Assembly: GCF_001663815.1 (NCBI RefSeq)
Contig: NZ_CP016027.1
Coordinates: 1,871,001 to 1,935,000, forward strand
Source: Halothiobacillus diazotrophicus
GTDB lineage: Bacteria > Pseudomonadota > Gammaproteobacteria > Halothiobacillales > Halothiobacillaceae
Direction of reading: 5' to 3'
DNA: 64,000 bases
The notes under the pieces are model-generated. The model searched no databases. It was not told the DNA's origin and saw nothing but the letters and a program-made list of their open reading frames with translations. Position numbers and translations under genes: made by a program. Each line of letters starts with the position of its first letter. Positions within the stretch are counted from its first letter, which is position 1. Shown here piece by piece: positions 38,797 to 48,331 of this stretch.

Positions 38797-39180
38797 ATGA
38801 TGAAAACACCGCGCATTCTGCGACTTCTGATCCTGCTGCTCGCCGTCTGGCTGCCGCTGGACAACGCCGTGGCCGGCGCGGTGATCGCGGATTGCCCGAT
38901 CATGTCCCATGCCTTCGAGAAGGGTGTGGCGGCCACCATTGATGCCCCCCATCAGCCAGCCATCATGAGCGCCATGCCGACGCCACATGCGCCAATGACG
39001 ACGTCCTCGAACGGCTGCTGCGAGCACTGTGGCGTCTGTCTGCTTCTGGGTGGCATCGCACTGCCGAGTGTCCCTGCCACGATTGTGCGCCCAACCCTCT
39101 CCCTCGACTATTCCACCGCCCCGGAAACGCAAGGTCCCGTCGGCGTCCACACCCTTCCTTTCCGACCGCCCATCGTCTAA
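38797..39180 (+). CDS. Cys-rich exported small protein (DUF2946-like), copy 1
   Basis: A 127-residue predicted periplasmic protein. The signal peptide (LRLLILLLAVWLPLDNAVA) is followed by CPIMSHAFEKG, a Met/His region (IMSAMPTPHAPM) and a cysteine cluster CCEHCGVC, ending RPPIV. It shares the WLPLDNA, CPxMSHAF, CLLLG and RPPIV landmarks with the protein at 46469. The Cys, Met and His content suggests copper binding; this is inference. It is the first gene of the copper block. Confidence 0.65.
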   Translation: MMKTPRILRLLILLLAVWLPLDNAVAGAVIADCPIMSHAFEKGVAATIDAPHQPAIMSAMPTPHAPMTTSSNGCCEHCGVCLLLGGIALPSVPATIVRPTLSLDYSTAPETQGPVGVHTLPFRPPIV

Positions 39181-39416
39181 TCCCCCGAGCCCGATGTCGT
39201 ATCGATCGGCGCCGTGCGTACGCGCTCGCCTGATCGACCGAACTCGGGCATGGGGGCGATGGCGGGACAGACATCCCGACGCGCCATGACCCCGTGAATG
39301 ATCCCGTGACCCTGCCGCCCCTGCGGTCGGGCATCCCGTTCCGGGTCGGCGTCCGCCCGTCCATCGCCTCAAATCCCAGGCTTAACCGCTTTGATCACGA
39401 TTTTGAGGAAACAACG

Positions 39417-41564
39417 ATGAACATCATCCGTAAAAACCCGAACCGGCCCGGGTCAACCGCGTCCGGACAACAGCCCGATGCGTCCCGGCGTATCTTTCTG
39501 CAGGGACTCGTCGCCGGCGGCGTCATGAGCGCCCTGGGTCTCAATCCGGCCCGCGCCCTCGCCGCCGACGGCCAACCGGCGGCCAACGTGCTGCGTGGCA
39601 CCGAATTTGACCTTGTCATCGAGGAGATGCCGGTCAACTTCACCGGTCAGCCCCGCCCGGCCATGACCATCAACGGCTCGATTCCCGGCCCCACCCTGCG
39701 CTGGCGCGAGGGCGACGTGGTGACGCTGCGGGTCACCAACCGCCTGAAGGTATCCACCTCCCTGCACTGGCACGGCATCATCCTGCCGTTCGAGATGGAC
39801 GGCGTCCCCGGCCTGACCTATGCAGGCATCGCCCCCGGCACCACCTTCACCTACCGCTTCCGCGTCCAGCAATCCGGCACCTACTGGTATCACAGCCATA
39901 GCGGGTTCCAGGAACAGAACGCCGTCTACGGCGCCATCGTGATCGACCCGGCCAACGCCGATCGCGTTGCCTACGACCGGGATCACGTCGTCATGCTCAA
40001 CGACTGGAGCGATGCCAGCCCGGACTTCATCTTCAACCGGCTCAAGACCGCCGACGGCTACTACAACTACGTGAAGCCCGATCTCATGGATCTGATCCGC
40101 CAGTCGGAAAAAATGGGCTTCGGCGCGGCCATCGAGGATCGGCTGATGTGGGACAGGATGCGCATGAGTCCGCGCGACCTGCTGGACGTGACCGGCGCCA
40201 CCTACACCTACCTGATGAACGGCAGCACGCCGGCCGCCGACTGGACCGCGCTGTTCCGGCCCGGCGAGAAAATCCGCCTGCGCTTCATCAACGGCTCCTC
40301 GATGAGCTACTTCGACGTACGCATCCCCGGCCTGAAAATGACCGTGGTCGCCGCCGACGGCCAGGACGTGCATCCGGTCACCGTCGACGAGTTCCGGATC
40401 GGTGTCGCGGAAACCTTTGACGTGATCGTCGAACCCGCCAGCGACCAGGCCTACTGCGTCTTCGCCCAGGCCCTGGACCGCTCCGGCTATGCCCGCGGCA
40501 CGCTCACGCCCCATACCGATCTTCGGGCACCCGTACCGCCCATGGACCCCGTGCCGACCCTGACCATGGCGGATATGGGTATGGACATGAGTGGCATGGA
40601 CATGAGTGGCATGGACATGAGCGGGATGGATATGGGCGGGATGGATATGGGGGGCATGAACAGGCATGGCCAACCCATGAACGGCATGGCCATGGGCGAC
40701 CAGAAATCCATGGCCGGAATGGCGGGCATGAATCACGATCAGAGCGCACATCCGGGCATGGCCAGCATGAACATGGGCGGCCAGTCCAAGCAGGGCATGG
40801 CGATGGACCAGCCGAAACCCATGTCCGGAATGGGCGGCATGAACCACGACCACAACGCACATCCAGGCATGGCCGACATGGACATGAGCGGCCAGTCCAA
40901 GCAGGGCATGGCGATGGGCGCGCAGAAACCCATGTCCGGCATGGCTGGCATGGATCAAGAAGCATCGATGCATCAGCCCATGCCGCACAATCCGATGGAT
41001 CTCCCCGGCCTGCACAATCGCCAACTCAAGGACGGCATGCTGAAGATCGACTGGCACCCGGAGACCGAACACGGGGTTGGGGTCGGCATGAAGGCGCAAC
41101 AGGTCTCCATGAGCCTGAACGATCCGGGGGCGGGGCTGCGGAATAATGGTCGCCGGGTGCTCACCTACGGCGATCTGCGCGGCATCGATGGCCCGATCAG
41201 CCCACGCGAGCCGGAGCGCGGCATCGAACTGCACCTCACCGGCAACATGGAACGGTACATCTGGGGCTTCAACGGCGTCAGTTACCGCGACGCGACACCC
41301 GTCGAACTCAAATACGGCGAAACCGTGCGCGTCGTGCTCATCAACGACACCATGATGAACCATCCCATCCACCTGCATGGGATGTGGAGCGAGCTGGAGA
41401 ACGACCGGGGCGAATATCTCGCGCGCAAACACACCCTGAGCGTCGCGCCCGGCCATGCCATCAGCTACCGCGTGCACGCCAACGCCATCGGCCGCTGGGC
41501 CTACCACTGCCACCTGCTCTACCACATGAACGCTGGCATGTTCCGGGAAGTTCGCGTGGTTTAA
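39417..41564 (+). CDS. copA: Periplasmic multicopper oxidase CopA
   Basis: A 715-residue copper-tolerance oxidase of the PcoA/CopA type. The Tat signal has R24-R25 in SRRIFLQG. Type 2/3 copper ligands are HWHG (117-120) and HSH (159-161); the C-terminal set is HPIHLHG and HCH-LLYH-M (H697, C698, H699, H703, M708). Between domains lies an unusually long Met-rich segment built from repeats (about residues 385-520). The start at 39417 has GAGGAA upstream. copB follows 24 bp later. Confidence 0.95.
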   Translation: MNIIRKNPNRPGSTASGQQPDASRRIFLQGLVAGGVMSALGLNPARALAADGQPAANVLRGTEFDLVIEEMPVNFTGQPRPAMTINGSIPGPTLRWREGDVVTLRVTNRLKVSTSLHWHGIILPFEMDGVPGLTYAGIAPGTTFTYRFRVQQSGTYWYHSHSGFQEQNAVYGAIVIDPANADRVAYDRDHVVMLNDWSDASPDFIFNRLKTADGYYNYVKPDLMDLIRQSEKMGFGAAIEDRLMWDRMRMSPRDLLDVTGATYTYLMNGSTPAADWTALFRPGEKIRLRFINGSSMSYFDVRIPGLKMTVVAADGQDVHPVTVDEFRIGVAETFDVIVEPASDQAYCVFAQALDRSGYARGTLTPHTDLRAPVPPMDPVPTLTMADMGMDMSGMDMSGMDMSGMDMGGMDMGGMNRHGQPMNGMAMGDQKSMAGMAGMNHDQSAHPGMASMNMGGQSKQGMAMDQPKPMSGMGGMNHDHNAHPGMADMDMSGQSKQGMAMGAQKPMSGMAGMDQEASMHQPMPHNPMDLPGLHNRQLKDGMLKIDWHPETEHGVGVGMKAQQVSMSLNDPGAGLRNNGRRVLTYGDLRGIDGPISPREPERGIELHLTGNMERYIWGFNGVSYRDATPVELKYGETVRVVLINDTMMNHPIHLHGMWSELENDRGEYLARKHTLSVAPGHAISYRVHANAIGRWAYHCHLLYHMNAGMFREVRVV
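40581..40655 (+). repeat. Five 15-bp tandem repeats in copA (MDMSG/MDMGG)
   Basis: Five successive 15-bp units (ATGGACATGAGTGGC and variants) encode MDMSG, MDMSG, MDMSG, MDMGG, MDMGG. This is a classic Cu(I)-binding methionine array. Confidence 0.95.
40719..40961 (+). repeat. 111-bp tandem repeats in copA
   Basis: Two full 111-bp (37-codon) units start at 40719 and 40830, and a partial third starts at 40941. Each encodes M-G-G-MNHD, then AHPGMA, QSKQGMAM and KPMSGM. The units are nearly identical at DNA level, so they expanded recently. Confidence 0.9.
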
Positions 41565-41588
41565 CAGAGATCAAACAGGAGCATCATC

Positions 41589-42422
41589 ATGAAAAAAATC
41601 GCACATTTCAGCACGCAGGCCGTCGTACTCGCCCTGGCGGTCTCCGCCGCGGCGGGCTCGGGCACGGCCCAGGCACAAACCGACTACGCTGCCGCCAACG
41701 CGGCGAGCTACCAGCCGCCCTCTTTGGCACAGCAACGGGCCGACGTGAAGAAACTGGCCGAGGAATCCGCGCGCCACGAAACCCACAATCCCCTGATCTA
41801 CAAGGTGATGATCGATCGCCTGGAACGGGATTTCACCCATAAGGGCAGCTTCACCCAGTTCGAAGGCCAGGCTTATGTGGGCACCGACACCGACAAGCTC
41901 TGGCTCAAGGGCGAAGGCCAACGCATGGGCGGTAAAACCCAGGATGCCGACATCGAGGCCTACTACAGCCATGCCATCGCGCCGTTCTGGGATGCGCAGA
42001 TCGGCGCCCGGCACGACTTTTCGGCCGGCACGGTTCCGGGGCGCAACTGGCTCGCGATCGGCGTCCAGGGTCTGGCCCCGTACAAGTTCGATACGGCCGC
42101 CACGGCCTATGTCGGCAATGCGGGACGCACGGCCCTGCGGCTGACCAGCGAGTACGACTTCTTCATCACCCAGCGCCTGATCTTCTGGCCCGGGGTGGAG
42201 CTGAACCTCTACGGCAAGAACGATCCGGAACGCGGCGTGGGCCGGGGCTTGTCCGATTCGCGGGTCGCCCTGCGGCTGCGCTATGAAATCCGCCGAGAGG
42301 TCGCGCCGTACGTCGGTATCCAGTGGACGAACAAGTACGGCCAGACGGCCAGCTACGCCCGGGCGGACGGGGAAGCCACCAGCGACATGCAGGTCATCGC
42401 CGGCCTGCGCCTCTGGTGGTAA
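41589..42422 (+). CDS. copB: Outer-membrane copper-resistance protein CopB
   Basis: A 277-residue PcoB/CopB beta-barrel. A signal peptide ends AQA (about 30). The family core follows: DRLERDFTHKGSFTQFEGQAYVGTDTDKLWLK, then alternating beta-strands, and the terminal GLRLWW. The Met-rich N-terminal region of many CopB proteins is missing here. AGGAG precedes the ATG. It is translated with copA. Confidence 0.93.
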   Translation: MKKIAHFSTQAVVLALAVSAAAGSGTAQAQTDYAAANAASYQPPSLAQQRADVKKLAEESARHETHNPLIYKVMIDRLERDFTHKGSFTQFEGQAYVGTDTDKLWLKGEGQRMGGKTQDADIEAYYSHAIAPFWDAQIGARHDFSAGTVPGRNWLAIGVQGLAPYKFDTAATAYVGNAGRTALRLTSEYDFFITQRLIFWPGVELNLYGKNDPERGVGRGLSDSRVALRLRYEIRREVAPYVGIQWTNKYGQTASYARADGEATSDMQVIAGLRLWW

Positions 42423-42566
42423 CGACAGGAATATCGTCCCGTGGACTGACCGGGCAAACCTCTGCCTGGCCACGGTAACGATCCCAGGGCGGCCGCGAAC
42501 ATCCGGTTCCCGGCCGCATTTCAACACGAACGATGGCCATCACGACGCCATCAGGAGGATATCGAC

Positions 42567-42833
42567 ATGCCTTTTTACGATCATTGGGGAATGGGTGGGT
42601 TCTACGGCGGCTTCGGCCTGATCTTCATGCTGCTCGGCATGGTGCTGATGGTGTTCATCATCCTTGCCATTCTGCGTTTTCTGCTGGGCGGCAGTTCATC
42701 CGCGCCAACCCAGACCCCGCAGGAACGCAGCCGCGCCCTGCACATTCTGGAGGAGCGGTTCGCCCACGGCGAAATCGACGAGGCGGAATACAACGAACGC
42801 CGCCGCATCCTGGAGAGAGGCTATCGATCCTGA
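42567..42833 (+). CDS. SHOCT domain membrane protein
   Basis: An 88-residue protein with one strong membrane helix (LIFMLLGMVLMVFIILAILRFLLGG) and a C-terminal SHOCT domain (ILEERFAHGEIDEAEYNERRRILE). Such proteins are frequent in copper and metal clusters, but their role is not known. AGGAGG lies 8 nt before the ATG. Confidence 0.85.
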   Translation: MPFYDHWGMGGFYGGFGLIFMLLGMVLMVFIILAILRFLLGGSSSAPTQTPQERSRALHILEERFAHGEIDEAEYNERRRILERGYRS

Positions 42834-43024
42834 AGGGAACGGGCCGAACGCATCGAACCGCACGGGAAGCAAAACCGTACCTGACGGAGACACGAACGTG
42901 AAACCGCCCCCGTTTCGGATCGCTGCGCAACGGCTTTTCGACGCCCCCTTCCGACAACCTTTGTCCCGACATCTGCCTCATACACGGTGCGCTGCGACGC
43001 GCGCCGTACACTCAGGAGCAAACC

Positions 43025-44776
43025 ATGTCTCAATTTGATTCGCATGAACATCCAAAGGCACGCGAAGCTGCGGCTTGCGACGATACAGCCGAACCTGCCG
43101 CATACTCGCCGCAGCGCCGACACGCCCTGAAAACGCTGGTCCAGGGCTCGGCGGCCGTGTTCTCCGGCATCGCCCTGGAGGGCTGGACTTCCGCCGCATC
43201 GGCCCAGACGATGGGGTCTGGAATGGGCACCGGGATGGGCCCGGGGATGGGTATGGGCCCAGGCATGATGATGGGCGGCATGATGGGCTCGTCCCGATCG
43301 GCCGTCAGCAAGTCGGGCCTGTTCGACCGGGCGATGCCGATCCCCCCGCAATTGTTCGGCACGACCGATACCCAGGGCGTTCGAACCTACGCGCTGAACG
43401 CCATGGCCGGACAACATACCGAACTGGTTGCCGGCCGGCGCACCCCCACCTGGGGTTACAACGGCGCCTACCTGGGGCCGACGATCCGGACACCCCGAGG
43501 CAAACCGCTGCGCTTCGACATCCGGAACGGGCTCGATCAGTCCACCACCGTCCATTGGCACGGTGCCCACATTCCCGGCAACGTGGACGGCGGACCGCAC
43601 AACCCGATCGCCCCCGGCGATCGGACGAGCATCGCGTTCACGCTGGACCAGCCGGCCGCCTCGTTGTGGTATCACCCGCACCCCAACGGCCGCACCGGTC
43701 CTCAGGTCTATGCCGGACTGGCGGGATTCCTGCTCGTGGACGACGGGCTGGACGCGCGCCTGGACATGCCCCACACCTATGGCGTCGACGATTTCCCCGT
43801 CGTGCTCCAGGACCGCCGCATCAATGAGGCCGGCACGCTCGATTACATGACATCCATGCGGGACATGATGGGCATGAAAGGCGATCGATTTCTGGTCAAT
43901 GGCGTCGAGCAGCCCTATCTTGCGGTACCCGGCCAGTGGATTCGCCTGCGGGTGCTCAACGGCGCCAACGCCCGTGCATTCAACCTGACGTTCTCCGACC
44001 AGTACCCTTTCCACGTCGTGGGCAGCGATGCCGGATTGCTCGAACGCCCGGTCGAACGCACGAATCTCGTCCTGGCCAGCGGCGAACGGGTCGAGATCAT
44101 GCTCGACCTGCGCCGGATGCAGGGCAAGCGACTGGTGTTGCGCAGTGAGTCGGCTGGCGTGATCCCCGACATGAACCGCATGCCCATGGCCGCAGACGGC
44201 TACGACCATGGTCGATTCGATCTCCTCGAACTGCGGGTGGGCGCCCCTGCCGGACAAAGCGGAAAACTACCGGCCCGCATGGCCGAGATACCGACGCTGA
44301 ACGCGGACGGCCCCCATCGGAAAATCATTCTGGATGGCATGGCGATGCGGATGATGCGCGGCATGATGATGGGCGGCGGTACGCCCGAAGGCGCGGCCTC
44401 GGGCCCGGGCGGCATGCGCATGGGCGTGGGCGGACGCGACCTGTTCGCGATCAATGGCACCTTCATGGACATGAAGGTCATCAACGAGCGCGTAAAACTG
44501 GGCAGCACGGAAACCTGGACCGTAACCAACCAGGGCATGATGGCGCATCCCTTCCACATCCACGGCACCTCGTTCCAGATACGCGACCGCGACGGCGCAC
44601 CGCCGCCCGCGCACGAGCGCGGGTGGAAGGACGTGGTATTCGTGCCCAGCGGGCAATCGGTCGAACTGATCGCACGATTCGATCAACCCGCCGGCGACGC
44701 CCACCCCTTCATGTATCACTGCCATATCCTCGAACATGAGGACAATGGCATGATGGGGCAGTTTACCGTGGCTTAA
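43025..44776 (+). CDS. CueO-like multicopper oxidase
   Basis: A 583-residue three-cupredoxin oxidase, probably oxidising Cu(I) in the periplasm. The RR-containing signal (SPQRRHALKTLVQG) is Tat-like but lacks the usual Phe. A Gly-Met stretch (GMGTGMGPGMGMGPGMMMGG) follows it. Copper ligands: TVHWHGAHIPG, WYHPHPNG, HPFHIHG and YHCHILEHEDNGMM. A Met-rich segment (MAMRMMRGMMMGG) sits before the last domain, as in CueO. GGAG precedes the ATG. Distinct from the CopA in the same block. Confidence 0.9.
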   Translation: MSQFDSHEHPKAREAAACDDTAEPAAYSPQRRHALKTLVQGSAAVFSGIALEGWTSAASAQTMGSGMGTGMGPGMGMGPGMMMGGMMGSSRSAVSKSGLFDRAMPIPPQLFGTTDTQGVRTYALNAMAGQHTELVAGRRTPTWGYNGAYLGPTIRTPRGKPLRFDIRNGLDQSTTVHWHGAHIPGNVDGGPHNPIAPGDRTSIAFTLDQPAASLWYHPHPNGRTGPQVYAGLAGFLLVDDGLDARLDMPHTYGVDDFPVVLQDRRINEAGTLDYMTSMRDMMGMKGDRFLVNGVEQPYLAVPGQWIRLRVLNGANARAFNLTFSDQYPFHVVGSDAGLLERPVERTNLVLASGERVEIMLDLRRMQGKRLVLRSESAGVIPDMNRMPMAADGYDHGRFDLLELRVGAPAGQSGKLPARMAEIPTLNADGPHRKIILDGMAMRMMRGMMMGGGTPEGAASGPGGMRMGVGGRDLFAINGTFMDMKVINERVKLGSTETWTVTNQGMMAHPFHIHGTSFQIRDRDGAPPPAHERGWKDVVFVPSGQSVELIARFDQPAGDAHPFMYHCHILEHEDNGMMGQFTVA

Positions 44777-45018
44777 TTGAACAGGGGCTATACGAATCGG
44801 CTCGCGAATCGCTGGACCGGGATGAATCCTCTGTCGGACGCACCCCGGCCAGATGTGGCGTGCGACGCCGCGCCGGCATAGCGTGATCGATTCATTCGGT
44901 GCCCCCCGCATGACCGGACGAAAGCGAGACGTGCATGCACGGCCTCGGACAAACCAAGAAAAGACAATATAAGTAACCCGGATAAAAATCCCGGTATGCA
45001 CACTTGAGGAGCCCTACG

Positions 45019-46332
45019 ATGCAATCGCTGAAAACCCTGACTCTGAGCGCCTCGCTGGCCGCACTCTCACTGGGACTCGCGGGTTGCCCGGATACGACGA
45101 CGGTCTATACCATCAGTGGTTCGGTCACGGGGCTGGACAGCGCCGCATCGGTCACCCTGCTGAACAACGGCAAGGATTCGCTGACCGTGACCCGCAACGG
45201 CAACTTTGTCTTCCCCGCAGCCCTGGTCGACGGCGCGACCTATTCCGTCACCGTCGGGACTCAGCCCATCGGGGAGACCTGTACCGTGCGCAACGGCAGC
45301 GGCGTCCTGGTGGCCGGCAACGTGACGAATGTCTCGGTCACCTGCGGCACGCCCCTGGTTTCGACGCTGGCCGGCTCTACGACACCCGGCGCCGCCAACG
45401 GATTGGGCGCAGCCGCGTCGTTCTACTATCCGACGGGCGTCGCGGTCGATACCAACGGCAATCTCTACGTCGCGGACACCAACAATTTCGAGATCCGTAA
45501 GATCACGGCGGCCGGACTCGTCACGACACTGGCCGGAACGACGACCCAGGGTTCTGCCGACGGCATCGGTGCTGCCGCCGGATTCAGCTATCCCACGGAC
45601 GTGGCGCTCAGCGCCAACGGCACGACACTCTACGTGGCCGACTCCTACAACAACGAAATCCGCACGATCGATCTGGCGACGGGCATGGTCAATACCTTCG
45701 CCGGATCGACCACGCCCGGCTTCAAGGACGGCGTCGGCACCGCAGCTGGCTTCCACTATCCCAAGGGCGTGAAGCTGGATACCGCCGGCAATCTCTACAT
45801 CGCAGACTTCAACAACAATGCGATCCGCAAGATTACCCCCGGCGGGGTCGTGACCACCCTGGCCGGCTCGGGTGCGGCAGGGGCTACCGACGGCACGGGC
45901 ACCGCAGCCACGTTCAACCATCCGAAAGGCATCGCCGTCGACGCCCAGGGGAACGTGTATGTCGGCGACGTCGACAACAATGAAATCCGCAAGGTGACCC
46001 CCGCCGGGGTCGTCACCACGCTGGCGGGTTCCACGACCCCGGGGGCCGCCGACGGCATCGGGAGCGCCGCGTCGTTCAAGGCACCCAAAGGCGTGGCGCT
46101 CAATGCCGACGAAACCGCGCTGTACGTCGCCGACGGCAACAACGAGATCCGCCGGATCGATCTGGCGACGCGGATGGTCACGACGGTGGCCGGCTCGACC
46201 ACGCCCGGGACCACGAACGGCCCGGCCGCTTCCGCCTCGTTCAACAACCCGGTGGGCATTGCGCTCGACGCAACTGGCAACATCTACGTGGGCGACACGG
46301 ACAACCACCAATACCGCAAGATCACCCCATGA
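45019..46332 (+). CDS. NHL-repeat beta-propeller lipoprotein
   Basis: A 437-residue predicted lipoprotein. The lipobox LAGC places the acylated cysteine at 23; the start at 45019 has GAGGAG upstream. After a small beta domain (TISGSVTGLDSAASVTLLNNG) come six NHL repeats, each close to TTLAGSTTPGAADG, then FxxPxGVALD and NLYVADxxNNEIRKI, enough for one six-bladed propeller. The ligand is unknown. It lies within the copper block but has no copper motifs. Confidence 0.85.
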   Translation: MQSLKTLTLSASLAALSLGLAGCPDTTTVYTISGSVTGLDSAASVTLLNNGKDSLTVTRNGNFVFPAALVDGATYSVTVGTQPIGETCTVRNGSGVLVAGNVTNVSVTCGTPLVSTLAGSTTPGAANGLGAAASFYYPTGVAVDTNGNLYVADTNNFEIRKITAAGLVTTLAGTTTQGSADGIGAAAGFSYPTDVALSANGTTLYVADSYNNEIRTIDLATGMVNTFAGSTTPGFKDGVGTAAGFHYPKGVKLDTAGNLYIADFNNNAIRKITPGGVVTTLAGSGAAGATDGTGTAATFNHPKGIAVDAQGNVYVGDVDNNEIRKVTPAGVVTTLAGSTTPGAADGIGSAASFKAPKGVALNADETALYVADGNNEIRRIDLATRMVTTVAGSTTPGTTNGPAASASFNNPVGIALDATGNIYVGDTDNHQYRKITP

Positions 46333-46454
46333 TCCCCATCGAGATCTGCGGTGTGACCCCTAACGCGCTCTCAGACGCTATCGACCGGATGAACGGCACA
46401 GCGCCGCCCACTGGCGACATCCGCCAATCCAGTGGCTTTTCCCGCAGGCCAGTC

Positions 46455-46460
46455 TATAAT
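46455..46460 (+). promoter_or_regulatory. -10 element directly before the second Cys-rich gene
   Basis: TATAAT, in the context GTCTATAAT, ends 8 nt before the ATG at 46469. As with copy 1, the predicted transcript has almost no leader and there is no ribosome site. Confidence 0.5.
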
Positions 46461-46468
46461 CCATCTCC

Positions 46469-46867
46469 ATGAAAATGCCGCGCTTTCTGCACTACGTCTT
46501 CCTGCTGCTCGCTGTCTGGCTCCCGCTGGACAACGCGCTGGCCGTTGCCGTGGTGGAAGGCTGCCCGATGATGTCCCATGCCTTCGCCCAAGGGCTAGCG
46601 GCCACGGAACATCCCTCGACCGACGGCGGCCACTGCATGCACACAGCCACGCACGGCGCGGATATCAGCCAGCAGGCGCAGTCGGCGCCCTGCGAGCAAT
46701 GCGACAACCATTGCTGCGCCCTCTGTCTGCTGCTGGGCAGCGTGTCCCTGCCCAGCCAATACGGCATCGCGGTGCCGGCATTTCATGGCATCGTCGCCTT
46801 CGCAGACCTGCATGCCGTTCGTCCTGCAGCCCCCTCCACTCCGCTGTATCGCCCACCGATCGTATAA
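46469..46867 (+). CDS. Cys-rich exported small protein (DUF2946-like), copy 2
   Basis: A 132-residue paralogue of the protein at 38797. It has the signal peptide VFLLLAVWLPLDNALA, CPMMSHAFAQG, a His-rich stretch (HCMHTATHG) and a larger cysteine cluster, CEQCDNHCCALC, ending YRPPIV. It stands just upstream of the CusCBA genes, as copy 1 stands before copA. I infer a copper-binding periplasmic role. Confidence 0.65.
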   Translation: MKMPRFLHYVFLLLAVWLPLDNALAVAVVEGCPMMSHAFAQGLAATEHPSTDGGHCMHTATHGADISQQAQSAPCEQCDNHCCALCLLLGSVSLPSQYGIAVPAFHGIVAFADLHAVRPAAPSTPLYRPPIV

Positions 46868-47020
46868 CCCCACACGGACGGATCGCTTCGGCGTTCCAGG
46901 ATCGCATCCGAATCCGCACCAAGGCGCGCCCGTCCGAAATACCACGCAATGATTCCGGTTTGATCTGCCGCCTCCGGCTTATTCTGACCGCCACACTGTT
47001 CGTGAATTGAAGGGGTTATC

Positions 47021-48331
47021 ATGAAACCACGCCCTCCGAGGTTGCATCGCGCAACCCTGACGCCGATGGCCATCGCCACGGCATTGCTGTGCCTGCCGTT
47101 CCTGGCGGGACTCAGCGCGACCACCTACGCCGCCGCGGTCAAATCAACCGAGATCAAACCGACTGACGTGCAGCAATCGCTAAGCCTGCAGGAAGCCGAG
47201 CAGCTGGCCATCCGGCACGATCAGGGCCTGGACGCCGCCCAAACCGTCCGGGACGCCAACGCCAGCGCCGCCCGTGCCGCCAACCAGCTACCGGACCCGA
47301 CGGTTTCCGTGCAGCTGGCCAACCTGCCGCTGGACACGTTCAGCTTCACGCAATCGCCGATGACGATGACCCAGGTCAGCCTCAGCCAGATGCTGCCGCC
47401 CGGGGATACCCTCGCACAACGGGCATTGGTTGCCGATGCGAAGACCGCCGCCGCCACGGCGAATCTTGCGGTGAAAACCCAGATTCTCCGTCGGGAAGTC
47501 GGGCGCTTCTGGCTGACGGTCTACCGCGACCGGCAGACCCTCGCCCTGCGCCAGCAGGAACGGACGCTCTACCGCAAGCTGCTGCACAGCGCCGAAACGG
47601 CCTACAGCGTCGGACGCGCGCGACCCACGGATCTCGTGCGCCTGCGCGTGCGCCTTGCCGAACTGGACGACCGGATCGAGCAGCTGCGCGGCGACACCGC
47701 CGCCACCCAGGCCCGTCTCGCCCGCTGGATCGGCCCGCGTGCCGAGGCTCCGTGGCCATCGGCCCTCCCGGAGGCCCTGACCACCCTGCCGCAGGGCGAT
47801 CTGAACAACCAGCCGGAGCTGAACGCATTACGCGCCCAGCTGGCCGAAGCCCGCGCCGAAACCGGGGTCGCCCGAGCGGCCTTCAAGCCTCAGTTCGGTG
47901 TGCAACTGGGCTATGGAATACGCGCGGGCCATCAGCCCGACACCCTGAGCGTCGGCGTCAGCATGAGCCTGCCGATCTTCACCGGCGAACGCCAGACGCC
48001 GCTGCTCGTAGCCGCCCAGAAGCGGGCCCAGGCGCGCCAGCTCGATCTGGACAACCGCGCGGCGGAACTCCACGCCCAGGCCGAGGCGCTGCGCCAGGCA
48101 TTGGCGAGTCTCGACCGCCGCATTCACGGCTACGATCACGACATCCTCCCCCAGTTGCGGCAGGTCGCCAAAATCGCCCAGAACCAATTCGGCTCGGGCA
48201 GCGGCGAATTCACCGCCGTGATCGACGCCGAGCAAGCCATTCTGCAGGGCCGCCAGCAGCGGCTCGACCTCATGATCGACCGGGCCGGCCGCCTGATCGA
48301 CCTGCGCTATCTTCTGGAGAATCCCGCATGA
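47021..48331 (+). CDS. cusC: TolC-family outer-membrane efflux protein CusC/CzcC type
   Basis: A 436-residue outer-membrane channel of an RND metal efflux system. The signal peptide is at the N-terminus (to about 38), with repeated coiled-coil OEP domains (LQEAEQLAIRHDQGLDAAQ; LRAQLAEARAETGVARAAFKPQFGVQLGYG; SVGVSMSLPIFTGER). No lipobox cysteine is visible. The stop overlaps the cusB ATG (ATGA). Confidence 0.88.
   Translation: MKPRPPRLHRATLTPMAIATALLCLPFLAGLSATTYAAAVKSTEIKPTDVQQSLSLQEAEQLAIRHDQGLDAAQTVRDANASAARAANQLPDPTVSVQLANLPLDTFSFTQSPMTMTQVSLSQMLPPGDTLAQRALVADAKTAAATANLAVKTQILRREVGRFWLTVYRDRQTLALRQQERTLYRKLLHSAETAYSVGRARPTDLVRLRVRLAELDDRIEQLRGDTAATQARLARWIGPRAEAPWPSALPEALTTLPQGDLNNQPELNALRAQLAEARAETGVARAAFKPQFGVQLGYGIRAGHQPDTLSVGVSMSLPIFTGERQTPLLVAAQKRAQARQLDLDNRAAELHAQAEALRQALASLDRRIHGYDHDILPQLRQVAKIAQNQFGSGSGEFTAVIDAEQAILQGRQQRLDLMIDRAGRLIDLRYLLENPA

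Noticed and set aside
39453-41525. 690-codon His-rich open frame opposite copA
   Set aside because: The histidines are the reverse complement of copA's methionine (ATG) codons. copA on the other strand has all copper-site motifs.
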